Assembly (NCBI GenBank): GCA_002238605.1
Contig: MPMR01000023.1
Span: 1-63,888 of the forward strand
Reading direction: 5' to 3'
DNA from: BD2-11 clade cluster bacterium bin43
GTDB taxonomy: Bacteria > Gemmatimonadota > Gemmatimonadetes > Longimicrobiales > Gaopeijiaceae
Length of the DNA stretch: 63,888 nt
A program made the position numbers and the translations under genes. The notes under the pieces are model-generated. The model did no database searches. It had not been told where the DNA came from and saw only the letters and a program-made list of their open reading frames with translations. Below are positions 19,138 to 27,277 of the stretch, in pieces; position 1 is the stretch's first letter; every line of letters starts with the position of its first letter.

Positions 19138-20469
19138 TCAGCCTCCGGCCTGAATCTCCATCGCGATGGCCTGCACCTCGTCGAGCACCCGGAGCAGGTT
19201 TCCGCTCCAGAGCATGCCGATTTCCTCCTCGGAATAGCCGCGGCGCACCAGCTCGAGGGTGACGTTGAAGGTCTCGGAAGCGTCGTCCCACCCCTCCACG
19301 CCGCCGCCCCCGTCGAAGTCGGAGCTGATGCCCACGTGCTCCAGGCCAATCAGGTCGACCATGTAGTCGATGTGGTCGACGAAGTCGGCGACGTCGACGT
19401 CGGGGGCCGTGCCGGACTCGTCGACGCGCTCGGTGGCCTGGCGTCGCGCCTCGGTCATGGTCTCGGCGTACGCGACCTGCTCCATCCGGGACCGGTCGGC
19501 CAGCTCGTCGTCATCCAGGACCTCGACCCCCATTTCGGCGGCGATCTCGCGTCCCTGCGCCCCGATGGCCTGTTGCCGTGCCTCAGCTTTCTCGGCGTTG
19601 ACGAAGCGGCGAAGCGCCACGGTCTGCACCACGCCCCCGTTCCCGGCTACCGCGAGAAGCTGCTCGTCGTCCAGGTTGCGGCTTACGTCGCTGAGTGCCC
19701 GGGCCGATGAATGGGAGGCCATCACCGGGGCGCGGGTCAGCTCCAGCGTCTGCATGATCGAGGGCTTGGAGGGATGCGAGATGTCGATCATGATCCCCAG
19801 CCGGTTCATCTCCGCGATCGCCTCGCGTCCGAGGTCGCTCAGGCCGTCGTGCAGGAAGTTGCCGTCCTGTTCGCCGGAGTGCGCGTCCGAGAACTGGCTC
19901 GGGCCGGTGTGGGCGAGGGACATGTAGCGGGCTCCCAGCTCGTGGAACTGCTCGATGCGTGAGAGGTCGAGGCCGAGCGAATACGCGTTCTCGACGCCGA
20001 TCATGGCCACCAGCTTGCCGGCGCCTGCAATGCGGCGCACGTCGTCGGAAGTCAGCGCCAGCTCGATGCGGTCCGGGGCGTACTCCTCCACCAGGCGATG
20101 GATGGCGGTGAACTTGTCCATCGCGTTGTCGTAGGCGGCCGCGTAGCCCTCGTCGTCGAGCGGGCCCTGCCCGGTGAAGACCACGAACCATGGCCCGTCC
20201 AGCCCCCCCGCCTCCAACTTCGGGAGGGTGACCTGCGTCGGCAGGTCCATCGTGTAGTTGCGCTCGGCGGTGAAGTTGGAGGTGTTGATGTCGTCGTGGG
20301 TGTCGAGCGTGATGACGCGGTCGTGGATCTCGCGGGCTCGGGCGATCATCTCTTCCTCGGATTCGGCGGAGGCTTCGGGAGCGGCATCGTCCCCGGCTCC
20401 GGCGCACGCGACGGTGGCGAGGGTGGCCATAAGGGCGAGTCGGCGGGAGAGGGGTCGAAGGGTCGTCAT
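19138..20469 (-). CDS. Membrane dipeptidase (peptidase M19), lipoprotein
   Basis: The 443-residue protein starts with a lipoprotein signal (lipobox LATVAC). It carries the M19 binuclear zinc ligands: DTHDD near the N-terminus, the Glu of GVENAYSLG, the His in MIDISHPS, the His in MASHSS, and a late DFDGGGG block (HVGISSDFDGGG). M19 enzymes cleave dipeptides, including D-amino-acid forms. The mature protein has an acidic stretch after the signal. I chose the ATG at 20469 since the upstream in-frame sequence has no signal-like features. The AIR-synthase-like gene lies upstream on the same strand with a 156-bp gap. Confidence 0.88.
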   Translation of the reverse strand: MTTLRPLSRRLALMATLATVACAGAGDDAAPEASAESEEEMIARAREIHDRVITLDTHDDINTSNFTAERNYTMDLPTQVTLPKLEAGGLDGPWFVVFTGQGPLDDEGYAAAYDNAMDKFTAIHRLVEEYAPDRIELALTSDDVRRIAGAGKLVAMIGVENAYSLGLDLSRIEQFHELGARYMSLAHTGPSQFSDAHSGEQDGNFLHDGLSDLGREAIAEMNRLGIMIDISHPSKPSIMQTLELTRAPVMASHSSARALSDVSRNLDDEQLLAVAGNGGVVQTVALRRFVNAEKAEARQQAIGAQGREIAAEMGVEVLDDDELADRSRMEQVAYAETMTEARRQATERVDESGTAPDVDVADFVDHIDYMVDLIGLEHVGISSDFDGGGGVEGWDDASETFNVTLELVRRGYSEEEIGMLWSGNLLRVLDEVQAIAMEIQAGG

Positions 20470-20625
20470 CGTAGAGCTCCCTGGCGTCCGGAGGGGCGCG
20501 GCCGTGTCATGCTTGGAGCCCCACGGGGGTTGTGGATGGCATGGGGTCCGCCGGTTGGCCACATGGGTTCAAGATAGGGCGGCGCGGGCGCACCGCGAGA
20601 GAGTCAGACTCGCCTGACGGGGTTG

Positions 20626-21654
20626 TCAGGGCAGACGCGTGATCTCGTCCGCCTCGAACCGCGGCAGCTCCCGCCGCGATGACCCACGCTCCAGTACGAT
20701 CCCCTGCGCGACCCGGACGAACCGGCCCACAACGCGTCCGGCGATGCCGGCGTCTCCCAGGCGCCGCAGGAGACGGTCCGTTCCGGCCTCCGAGCAGGCG
20801 ACAAGGAGCGCTCCGGAGCCGATGGCGCCCAGGATGTCGAGGCCGTAGTGACTCATCAGTCGGCTTGATTCGTCGAAACGCGGGATCTTCGCCTCCTCGA
20901 CGATCGCCCCGAGCCCCGACGCCTCGGTCATCTCCCGGATGGCCGTCGCTACGCCTCCCTCGGTTACATCGTGCATCGCGTGGACACCCGGCGTGCGGGC
21001 GGCGATACGGGCTTCGGGTACGACGCTGATCCCGGGATCTTTCAAGAAGCGGGCCGATGGCTCCCGGAACTCGGAGCCGAAGCTCCGGCTCACATCCTCC
21101 GCGTATTCGGTCGCGATGATGGCGGTGGCCTCGATGGCGATGCCCTTGGTGATCACGAGCAGGTCGCCTTCGCGCGCCCCGCCGCTCGGCTTCACGCGCT
21201 CCGGGAAGGCGACGCCGACCATGGCCCCGGCCACCACTTCGTGACGCGCGGCGGCGGTGACTTCGGTATGGCCTCCGGCGGGGATCGCGCCGACTTCGCG
21301 GCAGCCGGACCGGATGCCGTCCGCGATTTGCACGATGCGCGCCGCATCGGTCCCGGGGGGTACGAGAATCGAGGACAGGAACCAGCGGGGCTCTCCCCCG
21401 GTCGCGGCCACGTCGTTCGCGTTCACCACGACGGCGTGCCAGCCGGGATCGGCGCTCGGAAAGGTGATGGGATCGGCCGCCAGGACGATTCGTGGCTCGC
21501 TTCCGGCCGCGGCAACCGCGGCATCCTCGCCGGACGCGGGTCCCGGATCGAGCCCGGCGCCCCCGCCGAGTCGGCGCAGCACCTCGCGGAGCACGCGGGG
21601 CGGGATCTTTCCTTCGGGCAGTTGCTCCGAGGGACGTGTCCCGGTGTCGCTCAT
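20626..21654 (-). CDS. AIR-synthase-like (PurM/HypE fold) protein
   Basis: The 342-residue protein has the PurM-like ATP-binding fold seen in HypE, ThiL and SelD: GLDPGPASGEDAAV at the N-terminus, DPITFPSADPGWHAVVVNANDVAATGG in the metal and nucleotide region, GGHTEVT, and HDVTEGGVATAIREM in the second half. It lacks the C-terminal Cys tail of true HypE, and no hydrogenase genes are nearby, so the substrate is unknown. The ATG at 21654 was preferred over one 42 bp upstream. Confidence 0.7.
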   Translation of the reverse strand: MSDTGTRPSEQLPEGKIPPRVLREVLRRLGGGAGLDPGPASGEDAAVAAAGSEPRIVLAADPITFPSADPGWHAVVVNANDVAATGGEPRWFLSSILVPPGTDAARIVQIADGIRSGCREVGAIPAGGHTEVTAAARHEVVAGAMVGVAFPERVKPSGGAREGDLLVITKGIAIEATAIIATEYAEDVSRSFGSEFREPSARFLKDPGISVVPEARIAARTPGVHAMHDVTEGGVATAIREMTEASGLGAIVEEAKIPRFDESSRLMSHYGLDILGAIGSGALLVACSEAGTDRLLRRLGDAGIAGRVVGRFVRVAQGIVLERGSSRRELPRFEADEITRLP

Positions 21655-21791
21655 GCTCCGCGGCGCCGGAGATATATGGTCCATGGGCTCCAACATGCTT
21701 CACCGGGAGGGCATCGCCAAGAACTGGAGTGCCCGTCGGCCCGTTTGCACGCCCGTCCATCCGGGCGTGCGCCCGTGGCAATCTCCCGGGA

Positions 21792-22619
21792 TTAGTTCCC
21801 CTCGTCCGCCAAAGCCCACACCACGCGAAACCCTACATCCTCCGACTCGAAGCCGGAGTACAGGTACCTGACGCGGTGCGCGGCGCGAAGGGCGAACGGC
21901 GGGGAAAGAAACGAGCCGCCCCGCAATCTGCGCGAGTCATCATTCAGGGGCGTTCGCCCCGGATCGAACCAGATGGGCGCGACCCACTCCGCTACGTTCC
22001 CCGCCAGGTCGTGGATTCCTTCCGTCGTGGCGCCCTCGGGCCGGGCCATGACCTCGACCGCACCTCTCGGGTCGCAGGAGCGGAAATGTACCCGTTCGCA
22101 CGTCGGCTCCGAGTCGCCCCACGGGTACTTGCGTCTCTCCGAGCCTCTCGCCGCGAATTCCCACTGCACCTCGGTCGGCAGGCTTCCCCCTACGGAGACG
22201 GCGTAGGCCATGGCTTCCCGCCAGGTGACATTGACGACCGGATGGCGCTCCTCCCCGTTGGAGAACGCGTGCCCGGCGTCGAATCGGCGATACTCCTCGT
22301 TGGTCACCTCGTGTTCCTGCATCCAGAAGCTCTGGACCGTGCGTCGGCGCGGATACTCGTCCCGTTTCGAATATGGACTGCCCGGGGCGACGACTGTGTC
22401 CCAGTCATCGCTGCCGCTGATGAATGTGCCGGCCTCGATCAAAATCCCCCGGTTCACCGGGTCGACGACGCCCGGCGGCGGAGGCTGAGGGGTTGCGGCC
22501 TGGCCCAAACCGTCATCGAAGCGTCCCGTCCATTGCACCACGGCATAGCTGCAGATGAGGACCACACCAGCCAGCACGACCATGCCCCGCGTAATCGGCG
22601 CCCTGGATGCGAACCGCAT
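21792..22619 (-). CDS. FGE-sulfatase (SUMF1) fold protein, membrane-anchored
   Basis: The 275-residue protein has an N-terminal membrane segment (GMVVLAGVVLICSYAVV), then the formylglycine-generating-enzyme fold: FISGSDDWD, YPRRRTVQSFWMQEHEVTNEEY, NVTWREAMAYA, LPTEVQWEFAARG, YPWGD, DLAGNVAEW and a C-terminal RGGSF...GFRVV. The region that holds the copper-binding catalytic Cys pair in true FGE reads RGGSFLSPPFALRAAHR and contains no Cys. It is therefore unlikely to make formylglycine; relatives with this fold act as EgtB-like enzymes, kinase-associated domains or structural proteins. Confidence 0.75.
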   Translation of the reverse strand: MRFASRAPITRGMVVLAGVVLICSYAVVQWTGRFDDGLGQAATPQPPPPGVVDPVNRGILIEAGTFISGSDDWDTVVAPGSPYSKRDEYPRRRTVQSFWMQEHEVTNEEYRRFDAGHAFSNGEERHPVVNVTWREAMAYAVSVGGSLPTEVQWEFAARGSERRKYPWGDSEPTCERVHFRSCDPRGAVEVMARPEGATTEGIHDLAGNVAEWVAPIWFDPGRTPLNDDSRRLRGGSFLSPPFALRAAHRVRYLYSGFESEDVGFRVVWALADEGN

Positions 22620-22799
22620 GGTGGGTCCCACTCCTGAATTCGTTGTGGATGTACCGTTGATCTGCCGGAGAACATCAGTGACGCGACCGAGCGGAGGCAA
22701 GATGACACCTGCCGAGTTCGCGTTCCCCCCCACCGATTCCGAGCCGCGCATCGCCGACGGTGGTCGGATGTGTCACCGAGGGAACGCGCGGTGCAACTC

Positions 22800-23417
22800 C
22801 TACCCGATCGGAAACGCGATCCCCGCCTGGCCCGTGATCGCCCGATGCTTCTCGCCCTCCGCGTCGTCGACCACCTGACGCAGGCCCGGATTGTAGAGCG
22901 CGTCCAGCCTGAAGGAGACACCTCCCTGCGACGTCAGGGCGATGCCGACCCCGCCCGTCAATCCCAGGTCCAAACTGCGAACGGACGCACCGACATCCTC
23001 GCAGTCCTGTGAAATCTCCGATCCTCCCGCGCTGACTTCGATCGAGCAGCCGACGTTGATCGCGAGGGCGGGACCCAACAGGAAATACGGGCGAGCCCCG
23101 CCTTCGACCGGAATACCGATCCGAAGGAGCGCCGGAATCTCCACGTAGTCGAAATACGTGCCCCCGCTCACCGGCATCTCCTCGCCGAATTGCGCTCCCT
23201 TCCGCGCATGGAAAATGCCTGTCCTGAAGCCCGCATTGTCCGTGAATGGAAGATCGAGGGATATTCCACCTCCCACCCTCGTGGCCGGATCCGCCTCATT
23301 ATCGGTCTCCGACAGAGTCGTTCGGGCCACGGTAAAGTAGAGACCCACCTCCTGCGCGAGAACCGGGAGGGGGGCGATGGAGAGAAGCAGGACGGCGAAT
23401 GGAAGAATGCGGTGCAT
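22800..23417 (-). CDS. Small outer-membrane beta-barrel protein
   Basis: The 205-residue protein has a clear signal peptide (PFAVLLLSIAPLPVLAQ). It then shows alternating amphipathic strands ending in GIAFPIG, the pattern of PorT/OMP_b-brl-type 8-strand barrels: GGGISLDLPF, RTGIFHARKGAQF, YVEIPALLRIGIPV, RPYFLLGPALAINVGC, LDLGLTGGVGIAL. Two Cys (GCSIE and QDCED) could form a disulfide in one loop. Function unknown. The ATG at 23417 was chosen as it directly precedes the signal. Confidence 0.7.
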   Translation of the reverse strand: MHRILPFAVLLLSIAPLPVLAQEVGLYFTVARTTLSETDNEADPATRVGGGISLDLPFTDNAGFRTGIFHARKGAQFGEEMPVSGGTYFDYVEIPALLRIGIPVEGGARPYFLLGPALAINVGCSIEVSAGGSEISQDCEDVGASVRSLDLGLTGGVGIALTSQGGVSFRLDALYNPGLRQVVDDAEGEKHRAITGQAGIAFPIG

Positions 23418-23582
23418 GAATTGCCTCCGTATCGGTGGGAATGAATATGCCATGACCGAAATGTCATGACTCTGTCAAAGACAGGTGATCTCGCTCAGCC
23501 CGTGGGGCCTCTATTTACTCGCCCAAACGGGGGCGCTCCGATTGGAGAACCGGCATTATGAAAGCGAGTCGTCCCGATATCA

Positions 23583-26291
23583 TCAGAACGGCGCCAGCAC
23601 GCGCAGTTGCCACTGCCACTCGGGTTCGTGTGGATAGTCGATGCCCGCGCGCCAGCGCCCGGGGACCGGGGTTCCCTCCAGGTACCAGGGCGCGAGTGGC
23701 CTTGCCACGTCGAGGCGCAGGAACCCGTTGAAGACCGACACGCCAAAACCCGCGGACTGCAGGCTCGTTCCGTCCACCCTCGCCCGGTCGTGGAAGACCG
23801 AGAGGGCGACCAGGCTGACCCTGCGCTGCAACTCGATCCGGCTCCTCCAGACCTGTCTCCCGCTCATCACGGTCTGGGGATAGCCACGCAGCCAGTCACC
23901 GGAACTCCCGAGTCTCCAGATCTCCTCCGGGGCGGGGTCTCCCTCGACGCGGGCGCCACCCGCTTCCATCGCCATCGACAGAGCGGCCGGCAGGGGGATG
24001 ACCAGCATGCCCGTAACGGACAGGCGGACGTTGGGAAAGTCGCCGACCAGTCCCCGGAGCGAGACGTCGGCGCCCCCGTTCACCCTGCGTCCGGTGAGGC
24101 CGCCCCACCAGGGCCTCCAGTACACGTCGACTCCGTGCCGTCTTCTTGCGGCGCCGTCCAACGTCGTGTTCGTCTCGGAGAACAGGCTGAGCGACGTCCA
24201 GGAACGCTCGCGCCTCGCAGGGAGCAGCTGGATGGCGGCTCCCCGGACGACGTAGTAGTCGGAGGGATCGGCCACGTGAGCCCAGCGTGGCGGACGGTGT
24301 GCGGTCGCGGTTCCTCCCGTTCCCCGCAGCGTGTGGTAGAGCGAGAGCCGCACGCGCGGACCGGTCCGGCCATACTCCGTGGCCAGGTCGATACTGGGTT
24401 CGGCCCGCCCCGTTCCCGTCCGCACCGTCAGCGCGCCCCGGCCCCACGGGAAATCGCGGACCAGGCGGCTCCCCACCGACAGGCCTTCGATCGGGTTGTA
24501 GCGAATGAGCCTTGGGGACAGTATCGGTGGTTCGAAATGCCATGGGCTGACGCCCTGATTCGTCTCCGGGCCTCCCAGGTTGTCGGTACGGGGGGCGATG
24601 CCGATGGAATCCAGGACTTCGCCGGCCTCGTCGATCATGCCCCCGTAGAGTCCGCTTTCCCGCTCCTCCCAGATCGATGGGGGCAGAAGATCGCTCACAG
24701 CGAGCGCGCGCCACTCGCGCGGCATGATCACGACAGTGCCGGAATCGGGTTCCGACCCGTCCTTGACCACAACCGTGTCTCCCTCCTCGCGCCAGGACCG
24801 GACCAGCTCCTCGGTCGCGGGCACCGGATCCAGCGGATTCCCGGCACCCGTCGAGACTTCTTCCATCTCGAAGTCCCAGTCGTGAAAGGCCTGCATCGTG
24901 ACTCGATTGGATGCCTCTGCGTCCCATTCGTCTCCGCTGGTGATGTAGTGTGCAAAGCTCGCTCGCCGCGGAAGCCAGTAGCGGAGGTTCCACATGGAGT
25001 AGTCGACGACTGCTACGGGAACGCCGATTTCCATCCGGAGCCCCATCAGCGTGTTGAGGCCGTAGTTCAATATCCGGCCCGACAATCCGGGACGCGGCGG
25101 CGATGGCGCCTCGATGTCGCCCAGTGCCTTGCCCTGATATACATTGTCAACGTCCAGCAGGGACCCACTCCCCTTGCGAACGCTCAGCTCCGAATCGATG
25201 GGCTTTGCCGGACGATAGATGGTCCGCACCACCCCGAAGGTCTCGGGCTCGATCCACATCACGGCAAAGACCAGCCCGAGGTGCTGGGCGCGCGGGTGTG
25301 CGGTGACGCTCACCGCCTGCACGGACCTGCCCGCGAAGTCAACCGAGATCGTGTCTCCGGAGTGGAACTGGTAGAACCGCTCCGCGTCTTCGTCGAGCGG
25401 GGTCACGGAAGGCACAAACCAGGATTCCTCGGCCTTGGCCCCCAAGCCGGAGACGACGAAGAGGCTGAACGGATCACGGAGCGGATCCGCCGCAAAACGC
25501 GCCGCAACGCCTTCGGGCCGGCCGGGCTTGAAGCGCTGCCCGCCGATTTCCATGCGGGATCCCAGCACACGCAGAACAGTGGGCTGGCTCCTCGACCAGC
25601 GGACGCGGATGGCCGATTCCTGCCGCAAGACGGGCCGGTCACGGACCAGCATCGAGAATTCGATGGAGTTGCGCTCCCTGACCATGGCCGTGTAGGACTC
25701 GATGTCCGACAGCGCGGAATCGCGAGCGGCGCGCGCACCCTGGAGCAGGTGCCGGGCGGTTTCGTCGAGGTAGGCCTCCGAGGCGGATGTCTCTCCCGGG
25801 GTCTGGGCATCCGTTGGCTCATCTGCCGCCGCGACCGCGACCTCCGCTCCCGCCTGGCTGCCGACGATCGCATCCAGCGGCGATTTTTCCCGTCGCGCCC
25901 GGGGCACGATGATGATCTGGGAGCCCAGCTCCACGTAGCCCAGGTCGGTGCGGGCGAGCAGCTCGTCCAGGGTGCGCGCAATGTTTGCTGTTGCGCAGTC
26001 GCAGTCGACGAAGCGGTCCGAGGGGAGGAGGCTTGGGCTGAAGGCGATCTGAACCCGGGAACGCTCAGCGAGCTGGACCAGGGCTTCGGCGAGCGGTACC
26101 TGCCGGACGGACAATCGGGCGGCGTTGGCCAGCAGGCTGCCGGGCTCGGCGTCGACGCCGATTTCGCCGGTCATCCGCGCCACGTCCTGGCTGTCCTGCG
26201 CCGCGAGCCCCGGCGAAGAGACTCCCGCGAGCCACGCCGCGAGCAGAATCGGCGCGAGCAGCAGCCGTCCCAGCGGGACCCCACTCGGCAT
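23583..26291 (-). CDS. STN-domain outer-membrane protein with C-terminal beta-barrel
   Basis: The 902-residue protein has a signal peptide, then an STN (secretin/TonB N-terminal) domain at about 45-125 (LSVRQVPLAEALVQLAERS, IIVPR) very similar to that of the TonB receptor upstream. A region with long strands and a C-terminal barrel follows; RYNPIEGLSVGSRLV is a motif I associate with DUF5686-type outer-membrane proteins. No TonB plug domain is present, so it is not a standard receptor. The start overlaps the stop of the upstream lipoprotein gene (TGATG), indicating coupled translation. An STN domain in Gram-negative receptors usually contacts FecR, so this protein may share the upstream regulator. 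Confidence 0.65.
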   Translation of the reverse strand: MPSGVPLGRLLLAPILLAAWLAGVSSPGLAAQDSQDVARMTGEIGVDAEPGSLLANAARLSVRQVPLAEALVQLAERSRVQIAFSPSLLPSDRFVDCDCATANIARTLDELLARTDLGYVELGSQIIIVPRARREKSPLDAIVGSQAGAEVAVAAADEPTDAQTPGETSASEAYLDETARHLLQGARAARDSALSDIESYTAMVRERNSIEFSMLVRDRPVLRQESAIRVRWSRSQPTVLRVLGSRMEIGGQRFKPGRPEGVAARFAADPLRDPFSLFVVSGLGAKAEESWFVPSVTPLDEDAERFYQFHSGDTISVDFAGRSVQAVSVTAHPRAQHLGLVFAVMWIEPETFGVVRTIYRPAKPIDSELSVRKGSGSLLDVDNVYQGKALGDIEAPSPPRPGLSGRILNYGLNTLMGLRMEIGVPVAVVDYSMWNLRYWLPRRASFAHYITSGDEWDAEASNRVTMQAFHDWDFEMEEVSTGAGNPLDPVPATEELVRSWREEGDTVVVKDGSEPDSGTVVIMPREWRALAVSDLLPPSIWEERESGLYGGMIDEAGEVLDSIGIAPRTDNLGGPETNQGVSPWHFEPPILSPRLIRYNPIEGLSVGSRLVRDFPWGRGALTVRTGTGRAEPSIDLATEYGRTGPRVRLSLYHTLRGTGGTATAHRPPRWAHVADPSDYYVVRGAAIQLLPARRERSWTSLSLFSETNTTLDGAARRRHGVDVYWRPWWGGLTGRRVNGGADVSLRGLVGDFPNVRLSVTGMLVIPLPAALSMAMEAGGARVEGDPAPEEIWRLGSSGDWLRGYPQTVMSGRQVWRSRIELQRRVSLVALSVFHDRARVDGTSLQSAGFGVSVFNGFLRLDVARPLAPWYLEGTPVPGRWRAGIDYPHEPEWQWQLRVLAPF

Positions 26292-27277
26292 CAGCCTGCC
26301 ACCCCCGGCCCGCACAGCGGCGTATCCCCGGCTTCGTCCGCCGCGCGCGACTCCACCGAGACCTTCCAGCGCACCGCGGTTCCGAACATCCCGGTGCCGT
26401 CCCCGAAGACCGAAGGAATCACGGTCTCTCCGTTGATGTTGAGCCGGCCCTCCCGGATCCAATTGGCCCAGTTGCGGTCCAGGGCCGCGATGGTGACCTC
26501 GGCGCGCGCGCCCCCGGGAAGCCCCGCGTCCAGTGTACGATGCAGCTCCACGTTGTCGACATCGGACAGCAGCTCGAGCAGAAAGTCCGTGGGGAAGACC
26601 ATGTCGGTCACCTCGCGTCCCCGGCCGAGCACGGTAACCGGCAGGTACAGAGGGTCGGACGACGACCAGAGGCTCGGGCTCAGTCCGGTGACCTCGGCCT
26701 CGCCGACGTGCGCCCATGCGCCGTCCACGGGGGACCACGCGAAGCGATAGGCGGTGCCCGGCTCCACCCGGCAGCGGCCGTCCTCGACCGAGAGGCCCCG
26801 GGGCACGAACGCGTCGGGCATGCGGCTGGTTCCCTCCAGCACGGCGCCGTCCGGGGTCGTCACGGCCAGGGTGAGCAGTTCGCCGGGCGCGAATACGGCG
26901 GACGCCGCTGTGGCGGTATGGCAGGAACCGATGGGCCTCAGCTGGCCGTCCACCGTGTACGATTCCCTGCGCAGCACCGTGCACGTTCCCAGCGGATCCT
27001 CTTCCTCCACCAGGGAGAGGGAGCGTCCCGACGCGCCGGTGATGCGCACGGAAGCGCCCGGCACCTCCCTCAGCACCTGCTGCCATGCCTCGCTGACCAG
27101 CGCCACGGCCCGGGTGCCGATCCGCGTCGGCTCCGCTGGGTCGACGGTGAGCACGACCGTGGCCGAGGTGACCAGCATCTTCTGGCCGGACCCTGTCGGG
27201 ACATCGGTCACGTCGCAGCCGGCGGCACCTGCCGTCATCCCCAGCAGCGTAAGCACGCGACGCATCCCGGCACCCAT
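26291..27277 (-). CDS. Secreted lipoprotein, DUF4249-like, partner of TonB receptor
   Basis: The 328-residue protein has a lipoprotein signal (TAGAAGC). It then has several beta-rich segments in which an Ig-like domain is plausible (VVLTVDPAEPTRIGTRAVALVSE, FAPGELLTLAVTTPDGAVLEGTSRMP) and a C-terminal half with four Cys. The arrangement next to a TonB-dependent receptor resembles DUF4249 lipoproteins that accompany receptors in Bacteroidota, but the match is weak by eye. Start and stop both overlap neighbours by one base in TGATG, so it is coupled on both sides. Confidence 0.55.
   Translation of the reverse strand: MGAGMRRVLTLLGMTAGAAGCDVTDVPTGSGQKMLVTSATVVLTVDPAEPTRIGTRAVALVSEAWQQVLREVPGASVRITGASGRSLSLVEEEDPLGTCTVLRRESYTVDGQLRPIGSCHTATAASAVFAPGELLTLAVTTPDGAVLEGTSRMPDAFVPRGLSVEDGRCRVEPGTAYRFAWSPVDGAWAHVGEAEVTGLSPSLWSSSDPLYLPVTVLGRGREVTDMVFPTDFLLELLSDVDNVELHRTLDAGLPGGARAEVTIAALDRNWANWIREGRLNINGETVIPSVFGDGTGMFGTAVRWKVSVESRAADEAGDTPLCGPGVAG

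Noticed and set aside
23607-26750. A 1047-codon plus-strand open frame opposite the STN-barrel gene
   Set aside because: It crosses the boundary between two real minus-strand genes and has no signal, domain or ribosome-binding site.
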